A DNA stretch of 64,000 nucleotides from Pseudomonadota bacterium. GTDB lineage: Bacteria; Pseudomonadota; Gammaproteobacteria; Steroidobacterales; Steroidobacteraceae. The notes below the pieces were generated by a model that saw only the letters and a program-made list of their open reading frames with translations, was not told where the DNA came from and did no database searches. Positions 18,016-27,505 of this stretch are shown one piece after another (position 1 is the first letter of the stretch; each line of letters starts with the position of its first letter). The stretch lies in contig JAKBCR010000002.1 in NCBI GenBank assembly GCA_021807675.1, positions 22,803-86,802 on the forward strand, given 5' to 3'. The position numbers and the translations under genes were made by a program.

Positions 18016-19029
18016 ATGGCAATCAAGGTGGGAATCAACGGCTACGGCCGAATCGGCCGCAATATTCTGCGCGCGCTCTACGAGAGCCGGCGCACGGGGG
18101 AGGTGCAGATCGTCGCCCTCAACGATCTCGGCGACGCGAAAACCAACGCGCACCTCACTCGGTACGATACGGTGCACGGCCGCTTTCCCGGAGAGGTCAG
18201 GGTCGACGGAGATTCGATGGTCGTCAACGGCGATCGCATCCGTGTGCTCGCGGAGCGCGATCCCGCGAAGCTGCCGTGGGGATCGCTGGGAGTCGAGTAT
18301 GTGCTCGAGTGCACCGGGCTCTTCACCAGCAAGGCGAAGGCTTCGGCGCACCTGACCGGCGGCGCGAAAAGGGTGGTCATTTCCGCTCCCGGGGGCGAGG
18401 ACGTCGATGCGACCATCGTCTATGGCGTCAACACGGAAGTCCTCTCCAGCCGCCATACGGTGATCTCCAATGCGTCGTGCACCACCAACTGCCTCGCGCC
18501 GGTCGCGAAGGTATTGCACGAGGCGGTCGGCATCTCGGCCGGCATCATGACGACGGTACACTCGTATACCAACGATCAGGTGCTGACGGACGTCTATCAC
18601 CAGGATCTGCGTCGCGCCCGCTCGGCAACCATGTCGCAAATCCCGACCAAGACGGGGGCCGCCGCCGCAGTGGGGTTGGTGCTGCCCGAGCTGAAAGGCC
18701 GCCTCGACGGCTTTGCCGTGCGTGTTCCCACCATCAACGTCTCTCTCGTCGACCTCACGTTCACGGCCAAGCGTGCGACGACGGTGGACGAGGTCAATCA
18801 GGCGCTGCGCGCCGCAGCGGGCGGGGCGCTGCGCGGCGTGCTCGCGTACAACGAGGCGCCGCTGGTATCGATCGACTTCAATCACGATGCTCACTCGGCG
18901 GTCTTCGATGCCACGCTCACCAAGGTGATCGGCGGGACGCTGGTGAAGGCCTGCGCCTGGTACGACAACGAGTGGGGCTTCTCCAATCGCATGATCGACA
19001 CCACGCTCGCGTGGGCCAAGGCGTCATGA
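18016..19029 (+). CDS. gap: Glyceraldehyde-3-phosphate dehydrogenase
   Basis: Glycolytic and gluconeogenic oxidoreductase making 1,3-bisphosphoglycerate in the cytoplasm. At 337 residues it has the usual length, with [11 protein letters not shown] at 7-17 for NAD binding and the catalytic Cys155 in SNASCTTNC. The Asp after ALN (residue 37) fits NAD preference. It is first of gap-pgk-pyk: the stop overlaps the pgk start (ATGA, 19026-19029), so translation of the next gene is coupled. Confidence 0.97.
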   Translation: MAIKVGINGYGRIGRNILRALYESRRTGEVQIVALNDLGDAKTNAHLTRYDTVHGRFPGEVRVDGDSMVVNGDRIRVLAERDPAKLPWGSLGVEYVLECTGLFTSKAKASAHLTGGAKRVVISAPGGEDVDATIVYGVNTEVLSSRHTVISNASCTTNCLAPVAKVLHEAVGISAGIMTTVHSYTNDQVLTDVYHQDLRRARSATMSQIPTKTGAAAAVGLVLPELKGRLDGFAVRVPTINVSLVDLTFTAKRATTVDEVNQALRAAAGGALRGVLAYNEAPLVSIDFNHDAHSAVFDATLTKVIGGTLVKACAWYDNEWGFSNRMIDTTLAWAKAS

Positions 19030-20204
19030 AAGTCCTGCGCATGACGGACATGGACCTGTGTGGCAAGCGGGTCCTGATTCGCGAGGACCTCAATGTCCCG
19101 GTCCAGGAGGGTGTGGTCACCAGCGATGCGCGCATTCGTGCGGCGCTGCCTACGATCCGGCACGCGATCGATCAGCGTGCGAAGGTCCTCATCCTCTCGC
19201 ATCTCGGCCGGCCCGAGGAAGGCACGCTCGATGAGGCGCTGTCGCTGAAGCCCGTGGCGGCGCGTCTCTCGGAGCTGCTCGGCCAGGCCGTGCCGCTCAA
19301 GCGCGACTGGCTCGACGGGGTCGATTGCGAGGCCGGCACGGGCGTGCTCTGCGAGAACGTGCGTTTCAACAGGGGCGAGAAGAAGGACGATCCGGGGCTC
19401 GCCCGCAGGATGGCCGATCTGTGCGACGTGTTCGTGATGGATGCATTCGGCACCGCGCACCGGGCGGAGGCGAGCACGCACGGCGTCGTGCGCTTCGCGA
19501 AGAGCGCCTGCGCGGGACCGCTGTTGGTCGGTGAGCTCGAAGCGCTCGAGCGCGCGCTCGAGAAGCCCGCGAGGCCGCTGGTCGCCATCGTCGGGGGGTC
19601 CAAGGTCTCGACCAAGCTCACGGTGCTCGAGTCGCTTCTCGCCAAGGTGGACAAGCTCATCGTCGGCGGTGGTATCGCCAACACCTTCCTGGCCGCGACC
19701 GGGGTGGCGGTGGGCAGGTCTCTCTACGAGGCGGACCTCCTCGAGGTCGCTCGCCGTCTCATGGCTCAGGCGCGCGCGCGCGGCGCGGAGATCCCTCTGC
19801 CGACCGATGTCGTGGTTGCCAAGGAGCTCGCGGCCACCGCACACGCGGACGTCCGGCCCATCCACGAGGTGCGCCCGGAGGAGAGAATTCTCGACATTGG
19901 CCCGGATACCGCCGACCGGCTGAGCGACATGCTGCAGTCGGCAGGCACCATCATCTGGAACGGCCCCGTCGGCGTCTTCGAGTTCGAGCAGTTCGGCGAG
20001 GGCACGCGAGCCATCGCTCAGGCGATCGCACGCAGCAAGGCGTTCTCTCTGGCGGGCGGCGGCGATACGTTGGCCGCGATCGAGAAGTACGGGGTCGAGG
20101 ACGGGATTTCCTACATCTCCACGGGCGGCGGCGCCTTCCTCGAGTTCGTCGAAGGCAAGACCCTGCCGGCCGTCGCCGCCCTCGAGGAGCGCGCAAGCGG
20201 TTGA
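19026..20204 (+). CDS. pgk: Phosphoglycerate kinase
   Basis: Transfers phosphate between 1,3-bisphosphoglycerate and ADP. The 392-residue protein shows LIREDLNVP near the start, LSHLGRPE, the ENVRF motif, GGSKVSTK and the nucleotide-binding [11 protein letters not shown] near the C-terminus. ATG at 19026 overlaps the gap stop (ATGA). The open frame extends back to 17955 but that part lies over gap and is not used. pyk starts four bases after its stop. Confidence 0.97.
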   Translation: MKVLRMTDMDLCGKRVLIREDLNVPVQEGVVTSDARIRAALPTIRHAIDQRAKVLILSHLGRPEEGTLDEALSLKPVAARLSELLGQAVPLKRDWLDGVDCEAGTGVLCENVRFNRGEKKDDPGLARRMADLCDVFVMDAFGTAHRAEASTHGVVRFAKSACAGPLLVGELEALERALEKPARPLVAIVGGSKVSTKLTVLESLLAKVDKLIVGGGIANTFLAATGVAVGRSLYEADLLEVARRLMAQARARGAEIPLPTDVVVAKELAATAHADVRPIHEVRPEERILDIGPDTADRLSDMLQSAGTIIWNGPVGVFEFEQFGEGTRAIAQAIARSKAFSLAGGGDTLAAIEKYGVEDGISYISTGGGAFLEFVEGKTLPAVAALEERASG

Positions 20205-20208
20205 GAGC

Positions 20209-21639
20209 ATGCTGAGACGAACGAAGATCGTGGCGACCGTCGGTCCGGCGACCGACGATGTCGGCGTGTTGACCGACATGATGCGTGCCGGAATGGACGT
20301 GGCGCGGCTCAATGCCTCGCACGGGACGCTGGAGGAGCGCCGGCGGCGGCTGGACATGGTGCGCGACGCCGCCCAGCGGGCCAACAAGTGCGTCGGGGTG
20401 CTCCTCGATCTGGGTGGACCGAAGATCCGCATCGAGAGCTTCCGCGACAGAAAGGTGATGCTGCGGGAGGGTCAGGCGTTCGCGCTCGATACGGCACTCG
20501 ACCCCAAGGCGGGCACGGCTCAGGAAGTCGGCGTGGCCTACAAAGATCTCCCGAAGGACGTCGGTGCGGGCGACACCCTGCTGCTCGGCGACGGCCAGAT
20601 CGTGCTCGGCGTCGAGCGGGTGAGCGGAACGAGAGTCGAGACGAGCGTGCGCGTCGGCGGCGAGCTGTCGGATCGCAAGGGCCTCAACCGCCAGGGCGGC
20701 GGCATTTCCGCGCCGGCGATCTCGGACAAGGACCGGGAAGACATCCGCTTCGCGGCCCAGGAGCAGGTCGACTACCTTGCCGTCTCGTTCGCGCGAGATG
20801 CCGATGACGTAGAGCAGGCGCGCACGCTGGTTCGCCAGGCGGGCGGCGAAGCGCGGATCGTGGCGAAGGTGGAGCGGCACGAGGCCATCTCCAACCTGTC
20901 GGGCATCGTCGAAGCTGCGGATGTAGTCATGGTGGCGCGCGGCGATCTCGGTGTCGAAATGGGCTACGCCGAGGTGACGGGTCTGCAGAAGACCATCATC
21001 CATCAGACGCGCGGCAAGAATCGCGTTGTGATCACCGCCACCCAGATGATGGAGTCGATGATCCAGAACCCGGTGCCGACACGTGCCGAGGTCAGCGACG
21101 TGGCCAATGCGGTCATGGACGGCACGGATGCGGTGATGCTGTCCGCGGAGACCGCCGCGGGCCGCTATCCGGTGAAGGCCGTGGAGGCGATGGCGCAGGT
21201 CATCGAGGGCGCGGAGAAATACCAGCTCGCCCACAGCCGGACCCGCCACCGCACCGAGGGCCATTTCAAGGGATTGGAGGAGGCGATCGCCATGGCCGTG
21301 ATGTATACGGCCAACCACCTGAAGGTGCGCGCCATCGTCGCTCTCACGGAGTCGGGAGCGACACCTCTGTGGATGTCGCGCATCCGATCCGATATCCCCA
21401 TCTATGCCTTCACGCGACACGAGCCCACGCGGCGCCGCGTCACGATCTACCGAGGGGTGTACCCCGTCATTTTCGACGTGACGCGCGCCACGTCCACCGG
21501 GGAGCTCTACGGCGCCCTGTTCTCGCGGCTGCTCGAGCTCGATCTGGTCAAGCGCAGGGATCTGGTGATCCTCACCAAAGGGGAGCAGTCGGGGGTCCAG
21601 GGCGGCACGAATTCCATGCAGATCCTGGAAGTTGCGTAG
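20209..21639 (+). CDS. pyk: Pyruvate kinase, Lys-type (K+-independent signature)
   Basis: Makes pyruvate and ATP from phosphoenolpyruvate and ADP. The 476-residue enzyme begins RRTKIVATVGPA and contains the MVARGDLGVE and ITATQMMESM motifs of the active site. LDLGGPKIR (66-74) has Lys72 where K+-dependent enzymes have Glu, as in E. coli PykA. It closes the gap-pgk-pyk unit with a four-base gap from pgk. No rho-independent terminator with a T-run is evident in the 111 bp that follow. Confidence 0.96.
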   Translation: MLRRTKIVATVGPATDDVGVLTDMMRAGMDVARLNASHGTLEERRRRLDMVRDAAQRANKCVGVLLDLGGPKIRIESFRDRKVMLREGQAFALDTALDPKAGTAQEVGVAYKDLPKDVGAGDTLLLGDGQIVLGVERVSGTRVETSVRVGGELSDRKGLNRQGGGISAPAISDKDREDIRFAAQEQVDYLAVSFARDADDVEQARTLVRQAGGEARIVAKVERHEAISNLSGIVEAADVVMVARGDLGVEMGYAEVTGLQKTIIHQTRGKNRVVITATQMMESMIQNPVPTRAEVSDVANAVMDGTDAVMLSAETAAGRYPVKAVEAMAQVIEGAEKYQLAHSRTRHRTEGHFKGLEEAIAMAVMYTANHLKVRAIVALTESGATPLWMSRIRSDIPIYAFTRHEPTRRRVTIYRGVYPVIFDVTRATSTGELYGALFSRLLELDLVKRRDLVILTKGEQSGVQGGTNSMQILEVA

Positions 21640-21750
21640 TAATTCGTGGGGGCCTCGGGGCGGACGGCTCCCGGCCCCGCACTCGATCGATTTCGGGCTA
21701 TGGGGACGGCAAGGTTGTAATCTAGGCGGTAGTCCCCTTGGCATTTATCA

Positions 21751-22956
21751 ATGGATGCGCCCGTCGAAGCCGCGAGAAAAACGCCACAAAGACCGACCGT
21801 CGGACTGGTGCTGACCGGCGGCGGCGCGCGCTCGGCCTACCAGGTCGGCGTGCTGCTCGCGCTGACCGAGCTCCTGCCGCGAGCCCGTAATCCTTTCCCA
21901 GTCATCGTGGGCACTTCCGCGGGCGCGGTGGCCTCGAGCGTGCTCGCGGCGGAGGCGCACCGCTGGCGCCGCGCGGTGTCTGGGCTCGAGAGCGTCTGGG
22001 CCAACTTCCGCACCGGCCAGGTGTTTCAGGTCGATCCCGTACACATGCTGCGCGCCGGCGCGCATTGGGTGCTCGCGCTGCTTTCCGGCGGGCTCGTACT
22101 CTCGCCACCGAAGGCGCTGCTCGACAACAGCCCGCTGCGGCAGCTCCTGGCGACACACGTGGACTGCGCGAGCATTCATCGCAGCATCACCCGGGGACAT
22201 CTGCAGGGCTTCGCGCTCTGCGCAACGAGCTATGCCACGGGTCAATCGGTCGCCTTTTTCGACGGCCGGGAGTCGATCCCGGAATGGACCCGCGCGCAGC
22301 GCATCGGCCGGCGCACGGAGCTGACCCTCGACCACTTGATGGCGAGCGCCGCGATCCCGCTGCTCTTCCCGCCAGTGTGCATCGGCCGGGAATATTTCGG
22401 CGACGGGGCCATGCGGCAGTTGAATCCCTTGAGTCCGGCCATCCATCTCGGAGCCGATCGGCTGCTGATCGTCGGTGTGCGGGCGCGGCGGGCCGCCGGC
22501 GTGGGCGCCGGCAGCGGCACCAGCCGCACCATGCCGACGCCGGGCGAGGTGCTCGGCTACATGATCGACACGCTGTTCACCGACCAGGTCTTTGGGGATC
22601 TGGAGCAGATCGAGCGCATCAACCAGCTCGTGAAGGAGGCGCCGTTCGCCGCGCGTGGTCTCAGGTCCGTCGACACTCTGATGCTGGCGCCGAGCATCGA
22701 TCCGCCCGAGATCGCCGCTCGATACACGGATGACATGCCACGGAGCCTGCGCGCTTTGCTGCGAGTCATCGGTGGGCGGGATGTCTCGGGATACCAGCTG
22801 GCCAGTTACCTGATGTTCGAGGCGGGCTATACGCGGGCCCTCATCGAGCTCGGCTATCGGGATGCCATGGAGGCGCAGTCGGCCCTGGTGGCGTTCATGA
22901 GTGGCGAGCGGCTGCCGCCGATCATGACGGCGGCAGGCGTCGCCCAGGCGACGTAG
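21751..22956 (+). CDS. Patatin-like phospholipase
   Basis: A 401-residue serine hydrolase. Motifs: oxyanion loop LTGGGARSAYQVG near residue 21-33, nucleophile GTSAG near 54-58, and the catalytic DGA in YFGDGAMRQLNPL. A basic-hydrophobic N-terminus is present but no clear signal peptide. Family members are lipid acyl hydrolases; the lipid substrate is unknown. The longer C-terminal part (from about residue 265) is typical of bacterial membrane-associated patatins. It is convergent with rapZ, separated by a family 1 repeat. Confidence 0.88.
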   Translation: MDAPVEAARKTPQRPTVGLVLTGGGARSAYQVGVLLALTELLPRARNPFPVIVGTSAGAVASSVLAAEAHRWRRAVSGLESVWANFRTGQVFQVDPVHMLRAGAHWVLALLSGGLVLSPPKALLDNSPLRQLLATHVDCASIHRSITRGHLQGFALCATSYATGQSVAFFDGRESIPEWTRAQRIGRRTELTLDHLMASAAIPLLFPPVCIGREYFGDGAMRQLNPLSPAIHLGADRLLIVGVRARRAAGVGAGSGTSRTMPTPGEVLGYMIDTLFTDQVFGDLEQIERINQLVKEAPFAARGLRSVDTLMLAPSIDPPEIAARYTDDMPRSLRALLRVIGGRDVSGYQLASYLMFEAGYTRALIELGYRDAMEAQSALVAFMSGERLPPIMTAAGVAQAT

Positions 22957-22957
22957 T

Positions 22958-23068
22958 TGATTGGCGCAAATCGCTCCCGGCGATTTGCGCAGCCAGCCCA
23001 GTGACTTTCTCGACCCCGCGGCTCAGGGGGCGGCCCTGAGCCGCTTCGTCACTTGCTTTCGCACGGAC
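22958..23068 (-). repeat. Palindromic intergenic repeat, family 1 (copy B)
   Basis: Read on the minus strand it has the family order: GTGCGAAAGCAAGTGA, hairpin GCGGCTCAGGG / CCCCTGAGCCGC, spacer, then CGCAAATCGC / GCGATTTGCGCCAAT. In the hairpin the CTCAGG/CCTGAG arms replace the CCCAGG/CCTGGG arms of copy A, so pairing is kept. It lies between the convergent patatin and rapZ genes. Confidence 0.75.
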
Positions 23069-23081
23069 TTCGACTACCGAG

Positions 23082-23942
23082 CTACCGGCTCAAGCCTGTG
23101 TGACGGGCCGTCAGCGTGGGGAATTCGGTGCCGAACTGCGCCGCCAGCTGATCGACGATGTAGACGGAGCGATGCTGGCCCCCGGTGCAGCCGATCGCCA
23201 CGGTGAGATACCCGCGGTTGCTCGCGACGTACTCGGGAATTCTCGCGCGGACGAATCGCGCGATATCGGTGACCAGCGCCGCGACATGGGTCTGCCCCTC
23301 GAGGAAGCGGACGACCTCGGCGTTGTGTCCGGTGAGACCGCGCAGGGCAGGCTCCCAGTATGGATTCGGCAGAGAGCGCGCGTCGAACACGAAATCGGCA
23401 TCGCCCGGGATCCCGTGCTTGAAGCCGAACGACTCGAAGGTGAGCGACAGCCGGCCGGCGTGCGGCTCCCCGACGCGCAGCTTGATCAAATCCCGCAGCG
23501 CGTGCACGCCCAGCCGGGAGGTGTCTATGACGAGATCGGCCGCGTAGATGATGGGCTCCAGCACCTGCCGCTCCATCGCTATCGCCGTGCGCAGGTCGAC
23601 ATCGTGCCGGCTCATCGGGTGCTTGCGGCGCGTTTCGGCGAAGCGGCGCAGCAGCTCCTCGTCCGTGGTCGTCAGGAAGATGACCTCGCACTCGATCCCG
23701 CTGCGCCGCAGCTCGTCGACGAGCTGCGGAACGGTCGCGATCTCCGCGGCCGTGTTGCGGGCATCGAGCCCGACCGCCGAGCGCTCATAGGTGCGCTCCG
23801 GACTGCGCACGGCCTGGGAGATGAAGGGCTTCAGCAGCGCCGCGGGTATGTTGTCGATGCAGTAGAAGCCCAGGTCCTCGAGCATGTGCAGAGCCACGCT
23901 CTTGCCCGCGCCGGATAGCCCGCTGACCACGACGATTCGCAC
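23082..23942 (-). CDS. rapZ: RNase adapter protein RapZ
   Basis: A 286-residue cytoplasmic protein with Walker A GLSGAGKS (8-15), Walker B-like CIDNIP, and the conserved C-terminal half GHNAEVVRFL, RGYLTVAIGCTGGQHRSVY. In enterobacteria RapZ binds GlmZ/GlmY RNAs and directs RNase E, setting glucosamine-6-phosphate supply for the envelope; that role is by analogy here. GTG start at 23942. Last gene of the kdsD-to-rapZ cluster, 39 bp after hpf. Confidence 0.95.
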   Translation of the reverse strand: MRIVVVSGLSGAGKSVALHMLEDLGFYCIDNIPAALLKPFISQAVRSPERTYERSAVGLDARNTAAEIATVPQLVDELRRSGIECEVIFLTTTDEELLRRFAETRRKHPMSRHDVDLRTAIAMERQVLEPIIYAADLVIDTSRLGVHALRDLIKLRVGEPHAGRLSLTFESFGFKHGIPGDADFVFDARSLPNPYWEPALRGLTGHNAEVVRFLEGQTHVAALVTDIARFVRARIPEYVASNRGYLTVAIGCTGGQHRSVYIVDQLAAQFGTEFPTLTARHTGLSR

Positions 23943-23981
23943 GGCGGCATCGGCCCTTGACGTCCTCGGGTGGGCGATGCG

Positions 23982-24299
23982 TCAGGCACGCAACGCCCGG
24001 CCCTCCACGGCGTGATGATCCGTCAGCTTCTCCTTGTGCTTCTTGATGCATCGGTCGAGCTTGTCGGCCAATAGATCGATGGCAGCATACATGTCCTCCT
24101 CGGTCGCATCCGCGTGGATCGAGTGGCCGCTCACGCGCAGGGTTGCCTCGGCTTTCTGTCGCAGCTTCTCCACCGTCAGGACGCAATGCACGTCGATGAC
24201 CTGCTCGAAATGTCGTCCGATGCGCTCGAGCTTCTTCTCCACATAGCCTCGCAGGGCGGGGGTGACCTCGACGTGGTGGCCGGTGACGTTGAGCTGCAT
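23982..24299 (-). CDS. hpf: Ribosome hibernation promoting factor, short form
   Basis: A 105-residue protein starting MQLNVTGHHVEVTPALRGYV, with the beta-alpha fold pattern of HPF/YfiA: VEKLRQKAEATLRVSG and MYAAIDLLADKLDRCIKKHKEK. It binds the 30S decoding centre in stationary phase. It lacks the C-terminal domain of long HPFs. AAGGAGA sits just before the ATG. The genomic place, directly after rpoN and before rapZ, is the classic one for this gene. Confidence 0.95.
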   Translation of the reverse strand: MQLNVTGHHVEVTPALRGYVEKKLERIGRHFEQVIDVHCVLTVEKLRQKAEATLRVSGHSIHADATEEDMYAAIDLLADKLDRCIKKHKEKLTDHHAVEGRALRA

Positions 24300-24333
24300 A
24301 GCCGTCTCCTTCTCACGTGTTGTGGCTGACAAT

Positions 24334-25782
24334 TTACATCTGACCCAGACTCGCGCGCCGTCGCTCGTTGGAGGGGGCGATACCCATCGCCTCGCGGTAT
24401 TTCGCGACTGTGCGGCGTGCGACCGGGATGCCTTCCGCCGAAAGGAGCTCGGCGATGCGGCCGTCACTCAACGGCGATTCCGCATCCTCGTCCTTGACGA
24501 GCTTCTTGATCTTGGCGCGGATGGCGGTCGAGGAGGTGCCCGATCCGTCCGCGCCCTCGACGTGGCTCGAGAAGAAATAGCGCAGCTCGAACACGCCGCG
24601 CGGGGTATGCATGTACTTGCCGGAGGTGACGCGGGAGATGGTCGACTCGTGCATGCCGATCGCCTCGGCGATGTCCTTGAGAATCATCGGCCGCATGTGC
24701 TCCTCGCCGTGCTCGAGGAAGGCCGTCTGACGCTCGACGATCGAGCGGGCGACCTTGATCAGCGTCTCGTGACGGATCTCCAGGCTCTTCAGCAGCCAGC
24801 GCGCTTCCTGCAGCTGGGCGCGCATGGTGGCGTGACTGGCGTTTCGGCCGATGAGGCTCGCATAGCTCTGATTGAGGCGCACCCGCGGCAGCGTGGCCGA
24901 GTTGATTTCCACCGCCCACCCGTGCTCGGTCCGTCGGACGAACACATCGGGCACAACGTACTCGGCCGAACCGGCGCTCACCGTGGCACCCGGGCGCGGA
25001 TGGCAGGAGCGCACCAAGGCCAGAGCGCAGGCGAGGTCCTCGTCGCTGACCCGCAGCTCCCGCTTGACGACCGCGAGCTCCCTCCCGGCGATACGCTCGA
25101 GGTGATGCCGGGCGATCTCGATCGCGGCCTCGAAACCCGGGGTCGCGGGGTCGAGCTGACGCAGCTGCAGCTCGATGCACTCACCCACAGAGCGCGCGCC
25201 CACCCCGGGAGGGTCCAAGGCCTGAACATCGGCGAGCGCAGCCTCGACCTCGGCGGCGTCGCAGAGGATCTCGGGCCTAAGGGTGTTCGCGATCTCCTCC
25301 AGCGGCTCCGTCAGGTAGCCATCGTCGCTGATCGCGTCGACGATGGCCCGTGCGATCGCGAGCTCTCGCGCCTCGAGCCTGGCGAGCTCGAGCTGGGAGA
25401 GAAGGTATTCCTGCAGGGATTGACCCGTCGAGTCGGCGAATTCCTGCTGCCGGTCGTCGTCGTCCCCGCTCCAGGGGGCCTCCGCCGGGCCGACGCTGTG
25501 CTCACCCCAGCCCTCGTCGACCACCTCGACGGCGCTCTCGCGCGGGCCCTCCTCCGGCGCCTCGGTCGGCTCTGGCGCTGCCGCATGCTCGAGCGCACCG
25601 GTATCGAAGCCTTCCTCAGGGCCATCGTCCACCGGCTCGAGCATCACATTGGATTCGAGAAGCTCTCGGATGTGCGCCTGCAGCTCAAGGGCGGGCAGCT
25701 GCAGGAGCCGGATCGCCTGCTGCAGCTGCGGGGTCATCGTCAGTTGCTGACCCAGCTTGAGCTGCAGGGAGGGTTTCAGCAT
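24334..25782 (-). CDS. rpoN: RNA polymerase sigma-54 factor
   Basis: A 482-residue sigma factor. Region I (MLKPSLQLKLGQQLTMTPQL) is followed by an acidic region II (about residues 60-110), the core-binding domain, and the C-terminal RpoN box ARRTVAKYRE near residue 460, which reads the -24 element. It drives transcription at -24/-12 promoters with AAA+ activators. It is separated from lptB by 203 bp holding a family 3 repeat and an AT-rich segment (25815-25850) that may carry its own promoter. Confidence 0.97.
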   Translation of the reverse strand: MLKPSLQLKLGQQLTMTPQLQQAIRLLQLPALELQAHIRELLESNVMLEPVDDGPEEGFDTGALEHAAAPEPTEAPEEGPRESAVEVVDEGWGEHSVGPAEAPWSGDDDDRQQEFADSTGQSLQEYLLSQLELARLEARELAIARAIVDAISDDGYLTEPLEEIANTLRPEILCDAAEVEAALADVQALDPPGVGARSVGECIELQLRQLDPATPGFEAAIEIARHHLERIAGRELAVVKRELRVSDEDLACALALVRSCHPRPGATVSAGSAEYVVPDVFVRRTEHGWAVEINSATLPRVRLNQSYASLIGRNASHATMRAQLQEARWLLKSLEIRHETLIKVARSIVERQTAFLEHGEEHMRPMILKDIAEAIGMHESTISRVTSGKYMHTPRGVFELRYFFSSHVEGADGSGTSSTAIRAKIKKLVKDEDAESPLSDGRIAELLSAEGIPVARRTVAKYREAMGIAPSNERRRASLGQM

Positions 25783-25842
25783 GCGGGCACGAGCGGGGCG
25801 CTAAGCCTTTCCAAATATAAGTCTCTGATATTGCATACATTT

Positions 25843-25982
25843 ATCAACCATCGTTCCGCGACCCCAAGGCATGAAGCCAGGCGCGAGGAGGTGCCCCCCG
25901 CCGCAGGCGGCGAGCGGTGAGCAACGTCGCGCCTTTTGCTCGCACGCCGGGCCGGGCGGGATGTGCCCGGATCCAGCGGTGC
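25843..25982 (-). repeat. Multi-hairpin intergenic repeat, family 3 (copy H, diverged)
   Basis: On the minus strand this begins a few bases after the lptB stop: CGCTGGATCCGGGC pairing with GCCCGGCCCGGCG, then GAGCAAAA...TTGCTC, GCCGCCTGCGGCGG, a GGGGCACCTCC block and a tail resembling CTTCATG...GGGGTCG as in copy F. It is the most diverged copy, but the first stem is still paired through matching changes in both arms. It lies between two genes of the same direction. Confidence 0.65.
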
Positions 25983-25985
25983 ATG

Positions 25986-26711
25986 CTAAAGCCGGAACGA
26001 CTCGCCCAAGTACACCTCACGCACTTGGGGGTTGGCAAGGATTTCTTCCGCAGTTCCTTGAGCGATTACCGCTCCCTGGTTGACGATATATGCCCGGCCG
26101 CAGACCCCCAGGGTCTCGCGTACATTGTGGTCAGTGATCAGCACCCCAATGCCGCGGCTCGTCAGCTCGCGGATGATGCGCTGAATATCGAGCACCGAGA
26201 GCGGATCGACGCCCGCGAACGGCTCATCGAGGAGCATGAAGCGGGGCTCGGCCGCGAGTGCCCGCGCGATTTCGACGCGCCGCCGCTCCCCGCCCGAGAG
26301 TGACAGCCCGAGGCTGCGGCGCACGTGTCCGATGCGCAGCTCCTCGAGGAGCTCCTCGAGCCGCTGCTCGCGTGCGGCGCGCTCGAGATCGCGCCGCGTC
26401 TCGAGGATGGCGAGCACATTGTTCTCGACCGACAGCTTGCGGAAGACGGAAGCCTCCTGGGGCAAGTACCCCAGTCCGAGCTGCGCACGGCGGTGCATCG
26501 GCAGCAGCGTAAGGTCCGTGTCGCCGAGATGGATGCTGCCGGCGTCGCAGGGTACGAGGCCGACCATCATGTAGAAGGCCGTGGTCTTGCCGGCTCCGTT
26601 GGGACCGAGGAGGCCCACCACCTCGCCGTTCGAGACCTCGAGACTGATGTTGTGGACGACTTTGCGGGATTTGTAGCTTTTCTCGAGCCCGCTCGCGCGC
26701 AGGGTCGTCAT
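25986..26711 (-). CDS. lptB: LPS export ABC transporter ATP-binding protein
   Basis: A 241-residue cytoplasmic ATPase powering LPS extraction with LptFG. Walker [10 protein letters not shown] near 35-43, Q-loop LPQEASVF, signature [10 protein letters not shown], Walker B FMLLDEPF and switch ITDHNV are all present. The ATG overlaps the lptA stop (ATGA, 26708-26711), so the pair is translationally coupled. lptFG are not in the window. Confidence 0.96.
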   Translation of the reverse strand: MTTLRASGLEKSYKSRKVVHNISLEVSNGEVVGLLGPNGAGKTTAFYMMVGLVPCDAGSIHLGDTDLTLLPMHRRAQLGLGYLPQEASVFRKLSVENNVLAILETRRDLERAAREQRLEELLEELRIGHVRRSLGLSLSGGERRRVEIARALAAEPRFMLLDEPFAGVDPLSVLDIQRIIRELTSRGIGVLITDHNVRETLGVCGRAYIVNQGAVIAQGTAEEILANPQVREVYLGESFRL

Positions 26712-27505
26712 GAACGGCCCGGGGGCGCGAAGTCGGCCCCCCCTCCTGCCTTGGAGGCGGGGCTCAGCGCTTGGGCGGGGGGCGCGCTCGAGGCGCGTGG
26801 CGGGCTCGCCGCCTCTTTCCTCGCTCTGCTGTCCTTGGGCGGGGCCGGCTTCGGCGGAGCTTGGGGTGTGATCGTGATGTGCACGCCCTGACTGCCGCCG
26901 GGAGAGGTTGCCTGAACCCTCTCCTCGCGGATGTTGTAGGAGATCGAGGGTCCGCTCATCTCGTTGCGGCCGTCCGAGAGCCAGGCGTCGTTGGTGAGGA
27001 GCACCGTGCCCTGGCCGACGTCATACACGATCTGATCCGCATGGCCCTTTGCTGCGCCCAGATTGCTCGCGCGCTGCTGCTCGAACTCCGCGGGGTTGCC
27101 GGTGACCGTCGCGCGCACGATGCGATTATCGCGCACTACCACCGTCGCCTGATCCGAGCGCAGATTGCCGTGCGGCTGCGCATCGATTCGGACGTTTCCC
27201 TTGAATGTCCAGCGGTTGTCCTGGCAATTCATGCAAGTGGCCTCAGCCTGGTCGGCGCGAACGACGGTATTGCCTTGAGACAGCACAATGCTCTTGCACA
27301 TCATCGCGTGCGTCTTGTAATCCGTGTCGCAGGAAGCGGCATCGAAATGATAGGGCTGCTGCGGATTGATGAGCAGCGGCGGTGCCGCCGCGGGGGCGGT
27401 ATGCGCCGCGGCGCCGGGGGCGGCGGCGATATCGGCGCGCGCGACGACCGGCGCGAGCGCGAGCGCGAGGCAGAACAGGCAAAGACTACTTGGAGAAGGT
27501 GCCAT
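26708..27505 (-). CDS. lptA: LPS transport periplasmic protein LptA, Cys-containing
   Basis: A 265-residue exported protein. The signal peptide covers about the first 24 residues, followed by an Ala/Pro linker and the OstA/LptA beta-jellyroll: [26 protein letters not shown] and HADQIVYD. It bridges LPS from LptC to LptD. The mature part has four Cys (59, 70, 91, 94, the last two as CMNC), which is unusual. The tail is an Ala/Pro/Lys-rich extension. It overlaps lptC by 20 bp and lptB by 4 bp. A second LptA-like gene lies at 63168-63821. Confidence 0.93.
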   Translation of the reverse strand: MAPSPSSLCLFCLALALAPVVARADIAAAPGAAAHTAPAAAPPLLINPQQPYHFDAASCDTDYKTHAMMCKSIVLSQGNTVVRADQAEATCMNCQDNRWTFKGNVRIDAQPHGNLRSDQATVVVRDNRIVRATVTGNPAEFEQQRASNLGAAKGHADQIVYDVGQGTVLLTNDAWLSDGRNEMSGPSISYNIREERVQATSPGGSQGVHITITPQAPPKPAPPKDSRARKEAASPPRASSAPPAQALSPASKAGGGADFAPPGRS

